DNA of 33,911 nt from Candidatus Martarchaeota archaeon (GTDB lineage: Archaea > Micrarchaeota > Micrarchaeia > Micrarchaeales > CABMGC01). Positions 7,630-15,186 of the stretch are shown here, piece by piece. The DNA is taken from positions 1 to 33,911 of the forward strand of contig JAMCSO010000041.1 of NCBI GenBank assembly GCA_023379075.1, written 5' to 3'. How positions within the stretch are numbered: position 1 is the first letter of the stretch; each line of letters opens with the position of its first letter. The position numbers were made by a program, and so were the translations under genes. The notes beneath the pieces were generated by a model. That model saw nothing but the letters and a program-made list of their open reading frames with translations, had not been told where the DNA came from and did not search any database.

Positions 7630-8652
7630 ATGAACTTCAAAGAGTACATAGAACTTCATAGGAATGAAGTCCATTCAAAGATCTGCGAATATGTTAAGAT
7701 AAAAGATCCTATCGAGCATTATAAGATGGTGAGGGATTACATAGACAGGCAGGGAAGCTATAGACGGCCCGGACTTCTTATGCTGAGCGGAGAGGTTTTC
7801 GGGGCAAATAAGGAAGAGCTTATCACTCCGGCAGCTGCCATGCAGCTATCCGAGGATTGGATACTGGTGCATGATGACGCAGAGGATGATTCTGAGCTGA
7901 GAAGAGGGAAGGCTGCGCTGCATAGAATGTATGGTATAGAGCAAGCGATAAATGTTGGGGATGCGGGCCACGCTGCAATGTGGAGGATGGTCAAGGACCA
8001 CCTTCTAAGCGCCGGCATAGAGAAAGGCAATAGGTTCTATGAAAAGTTCTATGATATGATAGAGTATACGGTGGAAGGCCAGTACATAGACACTAATTTC
8101 TTTGTCAACATACGCGACCTGAAGAAAGCATCAGAAGATCTTTATTTCAGGATAGTGGAAAGCAAGACATGCTATTACTCTGTTTATGGGCCTCTGCAGC
8201 TCGGCGCAATAGTTGCGAATGCTGACCAGAAGACTATGGATATGCTAAAAGATATAGGAGCGCCAGCAGGGAGGGCATTCCAAATAATAGACGACGTCCT
8301 AGATATGACTGCAGACGAGAAGCTCTTCGGCAAGAAGAATTATGGCGATCTTTATGAAGGCAAGCTAACACTTATCATTCTCAATACATACAAAAATTCT
8401 ACAGAGGCAGAAAAGGCAAGAATAGATAGGATATACAAGAAGAGAAGGAAAGAGAGGACAGATGAGGAGGTTGGCTTCCTGATTGAGATTATAGACAAAT
8501 ATGATGGCATTGAGTATGCAAAGAGCAGGGCTAAGGCATATGGAGAAGAAGCCAAAGGCCTAATAGAGAAATACAAAGACGCACTTCCGAACAATGAGTA
8601 CACGGAAACCATGCTCTCCGCTGTAGAAGAACTTTATATGAGAAAGAAATAA
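7630..8652 (+). CDS. Polyprenyl diphosphate synthase, type I GGPP synthase-like
   Basis: This enzyme condenses isopentenyl diphosphate with allylic diphosphates to make the chains of archaeal lipids. The first aspartate-rich motif is D82-D83-A-E-D86, the second D221-D222-V-L-D225, and the RRGK after the first motif is intact. An aromatic residue (W77) lies five positions before the first motif. That is the chain-length pattern of type I, archaeal geranylgeranyl diphosphate synthases, so C20 product is likely. The length (340 residues) is normal. The start at 7630 follows an AT-rich leader and has no strong Shine-Dalgarno. The stop codon ends one or two nucleotides from the 3' end of the convergent 5S rRNA gene. 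Confidence 0.9.
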   Translation: MNFKEYIELHRNEVHSKICEYVKIKDPIEHYKMVRDYIDRQGSYRRPGLLMLSGEVFGANKEELITPAAAMQLSEDWILVHDDAEDDSELRRGKAALHRMYGIEQAINVGDAGHAAMWRMVKDHLLSAGIEKGNRFYEKFYDMIEYTVEGQYIDTNFFVNIRDLKKASEDLYFRIVESKTCYYSVYGPLQLGAIVANADQKTMDMLKDIGAPAGRAFQIIDDVLDMTADEKLFGKKNYGDLYEGKLTLIILNTYKNSTEAEKARIDRIYKKRRKERTDEEVGFLIEIIDKYDGIEYAKSRAKAYGEEAKGLIEKYKDALPNNEYTETMLSAVEELYMRKK

Positions 8653-8653
8653 A

Positions 8654-8768
8654 TGCCAAACAACAATATGCGTTCCCACCCTAAGGCAGTATTTCATATC
8701 GTGAACAGGCTTAGCTTCCGAGTTCGGAATGGGTTCGGGCGTTTCCCTGCTCCTATGGTCGTTTGACA
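8654..8768 (-). rRNA. rrf: 5S ribosomal RNA
   Basis: On the minus strand the sequence reads as a complete 5S rRNA of about 115 nt. The terminal helix pairs GTCAAAC (complement of 8761-8767) with GTTTGGC (complement of 8655-8661). The conserved loop region with CCGAACTCGGAAG is present, as is the CCCATTCCGAAC element of helix III. No 16S, 23S or tRNA lies next to it, so it is a solo gene with its own promoter. Its 3' end touches the stop codon of the convergent prenyl synthase gene. Confidence 0.93.
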
Positions 8769-8789
8769 GATATATATTGTCAGGAAAAG

Positions 8790-8798
8790 TTTAAATAA
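8790..8798 (-). promoter_or_regulatory. TATA box of the 5S rRNA gene
   Basis: On the minus strand TTATTTAAA is centred about 26 nt before the first base of the 5S helix I, the standard archaeal TATA-to-start distance. This supports independent transcription of the 5S gene. Confidence 0.6.
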
Positions 8799-8882
8799 CT
8801 TTCAACAAAAAGAGTGTATATAACAAATCCTTTTTAATTTGAGTAACATATTGCGCTCTTCAGACAACGTTCTGGTATTCGT

Positions 8883-9278
8883 ATGACTTTCAGAGATCGA
8901 AAGAGTAGGGAGGGCAATTCCATCCAGGATTTAAGAGAAGCTCAGCGGAGAAGAGATAGAATAGAAGAAGGGCGCGTGACTTGGGAATACTACAAATCGA
9001 AGCTTGATCGTGAGGCAAAGGAGCTGAGACGGAAGAAAGGAGAGAGAACAAAGAAGGCCTTCAAGGCAGCTGGAGTCATGCTCTTGGCAGGATATATGGC
9101 GCATGTTACGGTGGAATCATACAGTGTATTTAACAAAACGAACCTTCTGCCAACAAGCATACTGAATAGGGAGTGGAATACTATAGCAAATGTTATCCAT
9201 GGAACAATGATAACGCTAGACATTATATTCGTTGCTGTGGTAATATTTGTATATAAAGAGATAAAAAGAAAACCCTGA
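8883..9278 (+). CDS. Hypothetical small membrane protein with charged N-terminal helix
   Basis: I do not recognise this 131-residue protein. Residues 1-62 or so are strongly charged and helical (many R, K and E), probably a coiled coil or nucleic-acid- or ribosome-facing region. Two hydrophobic segments follow: VMLLAGYMAHVTV (about 68-80) and MITLDIIFVAVVIFVYKEI (about 108-126). The very C-terminus is basic (KRKP), so both ends would face the cytoplasm. It stands alone between the divergent 5S gene and the convergent flavin reductase, with its stop only one base from that gene's stop. An AT-rich region upstream (TATATAA at about 8816-8822) could hold its promoter. Being an open frame with archaeal-like codon use supports it as a real gene, but no function can be given. 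Confidence 0.65.
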   Translation: MTFRDRKSREGNSIQDLREAQRRRDRIEEGRVTWEYYKSKLDREAKELRRKKGERTKKAFKAAGVMLLAGYMAHVTVESYSVFNKTNLLPTSILNREWNTIANVIHGTMITLDIIFVAVVIFVYKEIKRKP

Positions 9279-9279
9279 T

Positions 9280-9993
9280 TCAGCCCCACATCTCGGCCTT
9301 TATGTGCTTCTGGTCAACGCCCAGTGAGAACAGAGCTTGCTTTAATGCATTGACAAATGCAGGAGGGCCACAGATGTAGCTTACCCTGTCTACAACGTCG
9401 GGAGCATACTTTTTTATCATCTCGGCATTGACATGTCCAGTATCTCCTTTCCATGTATCATTCTCTTTCGGGCGCGTGACAGTTACCGCAAGTTTTACGC
9501 CCAACTCGGAGGTTATCTGGCTGAGCTCTTCTTGCTCTATTATATCGTCAGAGTACTTCGTGCTGTATATCAGAACCCCATCAATCTGCTGGCTTCTGGC
9601 CTTTGATAGGCGAAGCATAGAAAAGAATGGGGCTAATCCGGTTCCACCAGCAAGGAAAAGAAATTTTGTTCCGGAATTTAGGTCGAACTTGAATTGCCCG
9701 TATGGAGCAGAAATATAGTAAACATCGCCTATCTTTGCTGTGTCAAGCTTTGAAGTGAACTTTCCGTGGACAAGAGATATAAGAAACTCAAGGCTTTGGG
9801 AAGGAGGTGCATTTGCTATGGAAAATGCTCTGCCTATAGATTCGCCAGTCTCCTGATTCTTGTAATAGAGCATGGCAAACATTCCTGGAACAAAGTCTAT
9901 GCTTGTTCCGTCTTGTGCTTCGAAGGTAAATGCACTCACTTCTGGTGTTGACTTCTTAATCTTCTTTAGTACATAAGGTCGGTTAAGTATCAT
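9280..9993 (-). CDS. FAD/NAD(P)-binding ferredoxin reductase-family oxidoreductase
   Basis: This is a 237-residue enzyme of the ferredoxin-NADP(+) reductase superfamily. The N-terminal barrel binds flavin through RAFSIAN (the family RxYS-type motif) and KFTSKL. The C-terminal NAD(P)-binding domain has LAGGTGLAPFFSML, the STKYSDD loop, YICGPPAFV, and a C-terminal EMWG tail. There is no fused [2Fe-2S] or globin domain, so it probably passes electrons between NAD(P)H and a separate protein such as a ferredoxin or an oxygenase component. The partner is not visible nearby. Its ATG at 9993 lies at the end of a short spacer from the winged-helix gene upstream on the same strand. Confidence 0.85.
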   Translation of the reverse strand: MILNRPYVLKKIKKSTPEVSAFTFEAQDGTSIDFVPGMFAMLYYKNQETGESIGRAFSIANAPPSQSLEFLISLVHGKFTSKLDTAKIGDVYYISAPYGQFKFDLNSGTKFLFLAGGTGLAPFFSMLRLSKARSQQIDGVLIYSTKYSDDIIEQEELSQITSELGVKLAVTVTRPKENDTWKGDTGHVNAEMIKKYAPDVVDRVSYICGPPAFVNALKQALFSLGVDQKHIKAEMWG

Positions 9994-10051
9994 GAAGTCT
10001 ACCTTTTCATATATGCAAGTGCCTTATTAAAATGCTTTAGATCAAGCAGAC

Positions 10052-10396
10052 CTAATTAGATTTGGCATTTGTTATGCCTTCGACTGTCTTCTCGAACTTC
10101 TCGATTGACTTTATCACTTCTTTCAGTTTAGGGTTAATGTTATAACCGAGATCGTAGCCTCTTTCAGTTCGCATGTGAGTAGGCTGTAGAACATTTAGAT
10201 TCATTGAAAGATTTCTTAATGTTATTATTAGGGTCTTCCGTGTGAAACTCTTCCCAAGTACAGAATATAGCTCTCGTGTAGTCCTTGGAGACTTAAGCAT
10301 TAATAATTTAAGAACTGCGTAATTGGGCTTGCTTAGAAGCTTCCTTATTACCCATATATCATCATCTCCTTCCCTTTGAATTGATGCTCTTGCCAT
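10052..10396 (-). CDS. Winged helix-turn-helix DNA-binding protein
   Basis: This 114-residue protein looks like a small archaeal transcription regulator. After a short charged N-terminus, IRKLLSKPNYAVLKLLMLKSPRTTRELYSVL has the spacing of a winged-helix fold's first helices. It is followed by a putative recognition helix region (FTRKTLIITLRNLSMNLNVL) and a wing (RGYDLGYNINPKL). A helical tail (VIKSIEKFEKTVEGI) may dimerise. No ligand domain is present. It lies 58 nt upstream of the flavin reductase on the same strand and could regulate it or its own promoter. The region between it and the divergent gene contains several TATA-like stretches (about 10420-10450). Confidence 0.7.
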   Translation of the reverse strand: MARASIQREGDDDIWVIRKLLSKPNYAVLKLLMLKSPRTTRELYSVLGKSFTRKTLIITLRNLSMNLNVLQPTHMRTERGYDLGYNINPKLKEVIKSIEKFEKTVEGITNAKSN

Positions 10397-10542
10397 TTTT
10401 ATACCTTCTGAATTGACATGTATAATTAAACATCAAGTTTTATAAACATATACTTGTTGTAAACCGCGTATCCAAAATATATTTGAATATATCTTGATTG
10501 TTGCTCATTCTCGCCATCTTTTTTTCTTTTATAAAAGTAAAT

Positions 10543-10551
10543 GTTTATATA
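10543..10551 (+). promoter_or_regulatory. TATA-like box before the degenerate secretion ATPase gene
   Basis: GTTTATATA lies about 30-38 nt before the ATG at 10581, giving a start close to that codon. A second TATA-like element (10528-10537) could instead serve the in-frame ATG at 10554. Confidence 0.45.
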
Positions 10552-10580
10552 TTATGGTAAAGATATTATATTTTGGTATT

Positions 10581-11903
10581 ATGTCTTCCATCAAGGATTC
10601 AGAGGGGGTGCTGCTTATTGAGAGAAAGCATGTCGGGGGAAAGCGCATTGCAGAGAGTGAATTTTCTGAAGTGGTTTTGCTAGGCAAGGAACAGGTATAC
10701 CTTGTTGGGAAGTGTCTCTCTTCAAGGGAGTTCTCCCTTCTCTCTTCAGCAATTGAGAGAGTAAGGTTGACTGGAGAAGGTACAGAAAGTGGTGAGGCCA
10801 CATCCATTGCTCATGAATATTTATCCAGAAATCTTGATGCTGGGGCTGCAGGGCGTTTGGCCGGCCTTTCCGCAAAGCTCTCGGAACGCGGTGGAGTTAT
10901 GAAAGTGATATTCATGGATCCTGATGTTGAGAGGGTTTTGGTTCGGCAGCATGGAGGTGCGTTGATTGTTATAACGAAAAGCTGCGGTGCATGCTCCTCG
11001 AACATTAAAGTTGTTGAGAAGAACATTAAGAAGCTCTCGTTTGTTGTGCGGGAATGCATGATGCAAGATAAAATAGAATTTTTGGACAGCCCTAAGAAAA
11101 CGGCGCTCAGATCGATTCTTAGATCTTATACTAATGACTTCTTTGAGGGGAGAGCCGCGAACAGGAAGTTTATATGTCCCGAATTGATGGCGTATCTGCA
11201 CATGGCGATGGAGACAGGAAATAATATTATTGTTGCTGGGGCTCATGGGAGGATAACACTTCTTAATCTGATGGCACACCTCGTTCCGCAGGATACAAAG
11301 ACCCTGATGTCAGGGATCTCTTTGGAGGATTCCAATAAGAGAAACAGAAAGTACATCCTTTGCGAGGATAAGCCAATAAACAGAGCGAGATCGGTCTGCC
11401 TGCTTGCAGATTCTATTGCTCCAGACTTGCTTATTATTGAAGATGCAGGCAGGGAACTAGGAGAGCTCCTGAAAAGAACAGCCTCTGGGATGAACATTAT
11501 CGCTTCTATAGAGAGCAACTCCCTTGATATACTTTGGACCCTGAGATCTTTGAGATTCGGCCTTACGCCAGCAATAATAGGCATTTTGGATATCCTTATA
11601 TTTGTTGATGTAAATGGGAATTACACAGTCTCTGAGCTCAAATGGCTGAGTAGAGGCGAGACATTTGATGGCAAAAGCTTTGGTGAGGACCTGCTGGAAG
11701 AAGCCAATCTCTTCTGTTCTTCAGTATTCATAGAGAAGAATCTGAATACATCAAAGGTAATAATAGAGTATGCAAAGATAAACGGTCTCTCGACAAAGAG
11801 GGCAGTGGCTGCATTTAATGATAGAGTGCATGCTTTGAGCTGTGGAGATATTTATAGTGGGCTTGAATCTGCAAGGTTATCTCCGAGTTTTGTTTATGGA
11901 TAA
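10581..11903 (+). CDS. Degenerate type II/IV secretion-system ATPase relative (P-loop lost)
   Basis: Numbering from ATG 10581 (440 residues), the middle of the protein follows the VirB11/PilT/GspE pattern. Residues 200-212 or so (CPELMAYLHMAMETG) match the helix before the P-loop. NIIVAGAHGRITLLN (215-229) sits where an active enzyme has GGTGSGKTTLLN, but the glycine-rich GKT is missing. PDLLIIEDAGRE (281-292) corresponds to Walker B and ILDILIFVDVNG to the conserved strand near the end. The His-box and Asp-box also look eroded. ATP hydrolysis is therefore unlikely. It may be a structural paralogue or a decaying gene, although the frame is open over its whole length. No pilin, archaellin or membrane platform gene is adjacent. 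In-frame starts also exist at 10554 and 10494. Confidence 0.6.
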   Translation: MSSIKDSEGVLLIERKHVGGKRIAESEFSEVVLLGKEQVYLVGKCLSSREFSLLSSAIERVRLTGEGTESGEATSIAHEYLSRNLDAGAAGRLAGLSAKLSERGGVMKVIFMDPDVERVLVRQHGGALIVITKSCGACSSNIKVVEKNIKKLSFVVRECMMQDKIEFLDSPKKTALRSILRSYTNDFFEGRAANRKFICPELMAYLHMAMETGNNIIVAGAHGRITLLNLMAHLVPQDTKTLMSGISLEDSNKRNRKYILCEDKPINRARSVCLLADSIAPDLLIIEDAGRELGELLKRTASGMNIIASIESNSLDILWTLRSLRFGLTPAIIGILDILIFVDVNGNYTVSELKWLSRGETFDGKSFGEDLLEEANLFCSSVFIEKNLNTSKVIIEYAKINGLSTKRAVAAFNDRVHALSCGDIYSGLESARLSPSFVYG

Positions 11904-11907
11904 AAAG

Positions 11908-11917
11908 AAATATATTT
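11908..11917 (+). promoter_or_regulatory. TATA-like box of lipA
   Basis: AAATATATTT is centred about 27 nt before the ATG at 11940, predicting a leaderless lipA transcript. This distance is the main reason for preferring that ATG to the TTG at 11916. Confidence 0.5.
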
Positions 11918-11939
11918 GCGTTTATCTTACTCTGATGCA

Positions 11940-12854
11940 ATGACAAAACCAGAGTGGCTTACCATAAAGCCGGCATCGACTGAAAGATATGCCGAGATAA
12001 AGGAGAGCATACGCTCTGAGGGGCTGCATACGGTTTGTGTTGAAGCGCACTGCCCAAACATAACAGAGTGTTGGAGTGGAGGCACAGCTACATTCATGGT
12101 TCTGGGAGATGTTTGCACAAGAGGATGCAGGTTCTGTGCGGTTGCGAAGAAGGCTTCGGGTAATGCGCCAGATGAGAACGAGCCAGAGAAACTTGGAAGA
12201 ATAATCAAGCTATGGGGGCTTGATTATGTAGTGATAACATCGGTATGCAGGGATGACCTCAAAGACCATGGTGCAGAACACATCTCAAGATGCGTTGAGG
12301 AAATAAGAAGAGAGAACCCATATACGATAATAGAAGTACTTTCGCCAGATTTTAGGGGAGATTATGAGTGTATTGAGAGGCTTGTAAGTTCGAAGCCGGA
12401 TGTTATAGGAAATAATATAGAGACCGTCAAGAGGCTTAGCCCGTTTGTGAGGGACAGGCGCGCAGATTACATGCAGACTCTTGAGTTTCTTAAGGGAATA
12501 AAGAAGATTAATCCTGAGATATACACAAAATCAGCGATAATGCTCGGCATTGGTGAGAGCTCTGAGGAGATTATCGAAGCTTTTAATGATCTTAGGAATG
12601 CGGGGGTTGACTTTCTCGCTGTAGGGCAATATCTAAGGCCAAGCTTAGCTCAAATAGAGGTTAAGGAGTATGTCAGCCCGGAGAGGTTTGCAGAATTGAA
12701 GAAGTTTGGGGAAGACATAGGATTTGAGTATGTTGCTTCTGGGCCGTTTGTGAGAAGCTCTTACAGGGCTGGGGAGTTCTTCGTCAAAAGAGCCTTAAGC
12801 CAGAAAAGAGGATCTAATCATAAAAGCTTTGACCTCGCTTCTCCCACAAGGTAG
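11940..12854 (+). CDS. lipA: Lipoyl synthase (radical SAM)
   Basis: LipA inserts two sulfurs into protein-bound octanoyl groups, forming lipoate on 2-oxoacid dehydrogenases or glycine cleavage H protein. Numbering from the ATG, the auxiliary cluster cysteines are C33, C38 and C44 (C-x4-C-x5-C). The radical SAM cluster is C59, C63 and C66 (CTRGCRFC). The C-terminal serine ligand motif RSSYRAGE is present. Length (304 residues) is typical. The N-terminal part (EWLTIKPAST...) matches the LipA family's KP-WL region. No octanoyltransferase, ligase or lipoyl-domain gene lies in the window. Its 3' end overlaps the convergent folC by 37 nt. Lipoate synthesis points to a lipoate-dependent enzyme elsewhere in the genome. 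Confidence 0.95.
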   Translation: MTKPEWLTIKPASTERYAEIKESIRSEGLHTVCVEAHCPNITECWSGGTATFMVLGDVCTRGCRFCAVAKKASGNAPDENEPEKLGRIIKLWGLDYVVITSVCRDDLKDHGAEHISRCVEEIRRENPYTIIEVLSPDFRGDYECIERLVSSKPDVIGNNIETVKRLSPFVRDRRADYMQTLEFLKGIKKINPEIYTKSAIMLGIGESSEEIIEAFNDLRNAGVDFLAVGQYLRPSLAQIEVKEYVSPERFAELKKFGEDIGFEYVASGPFVRSSYRAGEFFVKRALSQKRGSNHKSFDLASPTR

Positions 12855-14128
12855 AGCGATCCCGTTATACATATAACATCGTCAGTTGATGACTCACTGA
12901 GGGCTTTCTTCCACGCCTGCCCAAAATTATCGAATGACTCGGAGCCGGCAGAGAGGGAAGAGAGATATGCGGGATTATAAGACATTCTTCTCCCAAAGTC
13001 TGTGTTTGACTCGAATGCGGTGAAGTAAAACTTTGAGGAGAGAGGGGCAAGCGCCTTAATCATCTCGTTTACATTCTTGTCCTTCTTTGCAGCAAATATT
13101 ACCTTGAGGCTGCGACCCCTAAGACGAGCCTTCAGGGTCTTTACAAGAGCTTCAATCTTCATTGGATTGTGCGCCCCGTCGAGTATCACTTCTGGATTTT
13201 TCATGATGATCTCGAACCTTCCAGGAATATTAAGATGAAGAAGACCTTCGCGAACAGACCTTTCAGAGGCCTTGAAACCGTGAGATTTTAACGCAAGAAC
13301 CGCGCTTATTGCAAGTGCAGCATTGGCCACCTGATGCTCACCGAGAATGCTCATTGTCAAGCCAGTATATCGCTTATTCTCGGTTATGAGATCAAATCTG
13401 GTTCCTTCATCGATTGTTTTGATATTGTATATTATATCCTTTCCTAACAGCTTCAGATCTGCTCTTTCTTCTTTTGACTTCTTTTCCAGTATCTTCACCA
13501 CTGAAGGCTGCAAAGCCCCAGAGATTACAGATATTCCAGGTTTTATTATGCCGGATTTATCGGTTGCGATCTCGTCTACAGTATCGCCAAGAATCTCTGT
13601 GTGATCAAGGCCTACGTTTGTTATTATTGCAACTTTAGGAAGGATTACGTTTGTACCATCATATCTGCCCCCAAGGCCTACTTCTATTACACCTATTTCA
13701 ACCCCGGCCTCCTTGAAGTGTTGGAAAGATAGGGCTAGGAGGGCTTCAAAGTAGGTAGGCAGCCCCCACCCGCTTCTCCTGGAAAGGCATTCAGAGTATA
13801 CTGAAAGATTATTTACTAGGCGTACAAAGGCAGGCTTAGACATGATGCGCATGTTGACCTGCGCCCGTTCGCGCATATCTTCTAGATGCGGAGAGATGTG
13901 CAAGCCGACCTTGTATCCGGATCGCATAAGCATGCTTGCAATCATTGTAGAAGTTGAACCCTTTCCTGCGGTACCACCAATGTGGACAGCGGGGTATGCG
14001 TTCTGTGGATTTCCCATCAGCTGAAGGAGTGCACTCATTCTTCCAAGTCCCTCGCCTTCATTACTCTTTTTATTGAATGGAAGAGATTCCAGATACGCTT
14101 TTGCCTCTGAAAATGTTTTGATCTCCAT
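12818..14128 (-). CDS. folC: Folylpolyglutamate synthase / dihydrofolate synthase
   Basis: This Mur-ligase-family enzyme adds glutamate to folates (and dihydropteroate). The ATP-binding P-loop is HIGGTAGKGSTS near residue 50. SPHLEDMRERAQVN matches the FolC substrate loop, and EVGLGGRYDGTNV is a strong family signature. ITNVGLDHTEILGDT follows, then the DKSGIIKPG segment and the C-terminal GRFEII..ILDGAHNP block. The length (436 residues) is normal. The ATG at 14128 is preferred over the GTG at 14137. It is divergent from a RibD/DHFR-like reductase, which suggests a folate link. Some archaea use FolC-like enzymes on other pterins, so the exact substrate is open. Confidence 0.92.
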   Translation of the reverse strand: MEIKTFSEAKAYLESLPFNKKSNEGEGLGRMSALLQLMGNPQNAYPAVHIGGTAGKGSTSTMIASMLMRSGYKVGLHISPHLEDMRERAQVNMRIMSKPAFVRLVNNLSVYSECLSRRSGWGLPTYFEALLALSFQHFKEAGVEIGVIEVGLGGRYDGTNVILPKVAIITNVGLDHTEILGDTVDEIATDKSGIIKPGISVISGALQPSVVKILEKKSKEERADLKLLGKDIIYNIKTIDEGTRFDLITENKRYTGLTMSILGEHQVANAALAISAVLALKSHGFKASERSVREGLLHLNIPGRFEIIMKNPEVILDGAHNPMKIEALVKTLKARLRGRSLKVIFAAKKDKNVNEMIKALAPLSSKFYFTAFESNTDFGRRMSYNPAYLSSLSAGSESFDNFGQAWKKALSESSTDDVICITGSLYLVGEARSKLL

Positions 14129-14137
14129 GGAGCTCAC

Positions 14138-14226
14138 AAAAAGCTACTCAGATCTATCGAGGAACAGTTGCCCGAACAATTGTATTGAACTAAATAAATA
14201 TTAATATCAATGCGCTAATCTTTACC
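14138..14226. promoter_or_regulatory. Divergent promoter region folC / RibD-like reductase
   Basis: This 89-nt AT-rich spacer separates divergent genes. A run of AAATAAATATTAATAT (about 14191-14207) lies 20-35 nt before the ATG at 14227 and could be its TATA region. No Shine-Dalgarno is evident for either gene. Confidence 0.4.
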
Positions 14227-14739
14227 ATGAAGACAATAATGTATCTTGCGATGACACTGAACGGGAAGATAGCAGATGGCAGAGGCTCAATAGGCTTCTC
14301 CTCAGATAACGAGTGGAATTTATTCCAGGAGGAGATGGGGAAATGGGGAAATATCATAATGGGAAGAAGGACTTTTGAGGTAAGTTTGAAGGCAGGGGTC
14401 TTTCCATATAATGGCTTGAATATAGTAATGACTAAAGAGAAGATCAGAAACAGATGGGGCGAGAGTGTGATATTTTTTGGCGGGTCACCGGCAGAAGCAC
14501 TAAGGCTCCTTGATGATCGCGGATTTGAGATAGCATACATTGGTGGAGGAGGCATGTTGAATTACTCTTTTCTTAAAGAGGGGTTAATAGATGAGATAAT
14601 GGTCGATGTAGAGCCTGCAGTAATTGGGGTTGGTGTTGGGCTTCTTGCAGAAGAGGAGATAAGAAGCAAACTTAAGCTTATTGATGTAAAAAGGATATCA
14701 GAAGATGAGGTTCAGCTAAGGTATTCTGTGATAAGGTAA
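14227..14739 (+). CDS. RibD C-terminal / dihydrofolate reductase-like protein
   Basis: This 170-residue NADPH-dependent reductase belongs to the DHFR/RibD superfamily. The N-terminal MYLAMTLNGKIAD matches the family's SLDGKIA element. NIIMGRRTFEV is the NADPH-binding helix region, and YIGGGGMLNYSFLKEGLIDEIMVDVEPAVIGVG is the characteristic glycine-rich and C-terminal signature. Possible roles are reduction of a riboflavin precursor (RibD/archaeal RIB7) or of dihydrofolate. The neighbours support both, with folC divergent upstream and a FAD synthase immediately downstream, and sequence alone does not decide. It is followed 4 nt later by ribL, so the two are almost certainly cotranscribed. Confidence 0.85.
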   Translation: MKTIMYLAMTLNGKIADGRGSIGFSSDNEWNLFQEEMGKWGNIIMGRRTFEVSLKAGVFPYNGLNIVMTKEKIRNRWGESVIFFGGSPAEALRLLDDRGFEIAYIGGGGMLNYSFLKEGLIDEIMVDVEPAVIGVGVGLLAEEEIRSKLKLIDVKRISEDEVQLRYSVIR

Positions 14740-14743
14740 GATC

Positions 14744-15184
14744 ATGAAGAGAGTTATGGCATTCGGTTCTTTTGACATTTTGCACCTGGGGCATCTTCTA
14801 TATCTGAAAAAAGCAAGGATGCTTGGCGATTTTTTGATAGTGGTTGTTGCGAGGGATAAGAGCATTGAAAGTATGAAAGGAAGGGCACCGATCATGAATG
14901 AAAAGGCGAGGCTGGCTCTGGTTTCGTCATTGAGGATCGTTGATCTGGCAGTGCTTGGGGAGAAGCTTCCTGGACAGGCATCGAGATATGAGGTCTTGAG
15001 AAAGTATAAGCCTGACGTGATAGCCCTTGGTTACGACCAGAAGGTCGATATTGGCGAGCTGAAAAAATGGCTCTCTTCTAATGGAATCAAGGCAAGAGTT
15101 GTTAGGATACATGGAAAAGCTGATGAAAAAGTATTCAAGAGTTCTCTGATTAAGCGAAAGCTTGCCATCTATCTAAAGAGATAG
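14744..15184 (+). CDS. ribL: FAD synthase, archaeal RibL type
   Basis: RibL is a cytidylyltransferase-superfamily enzyme that adenylates FMN to FAD in archaea. GSFDILHLGHLLYLKKA at the N-terminus holds the HxGH motif, VVVARD follows, and GRAPIMNEKARLALVSSLRIVD resembles the RibL central block. KPDVIALGYDQ and the late KSSLIKRK region complete the family pattern. The length (146 residues) matches. The related glycerol-3-phosphate cytidylyltransferases share the fold, but context favours FAD. It directly follows a RibD/DHFR-like reductase, and the window also encodes an FAD-dependent reductase. It is convergent with the transporter gene, with only 2 nt between stop codons. Confidence 0.85.
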   Translation: MKRVMAFGSFDILHLGHLLYLKKARMLGDFLIVVVARDKSIESMKGRAPIMNEKARLALVSSLRIVDLAVLGEKLPGQASRYEVLRKYKPDVIALGYDQKVDIGELKKWLSSNGIKARVVRIHGKADEKVFKSSLIKRKLAIYLKR

Positions 15185-15186
15185 AA

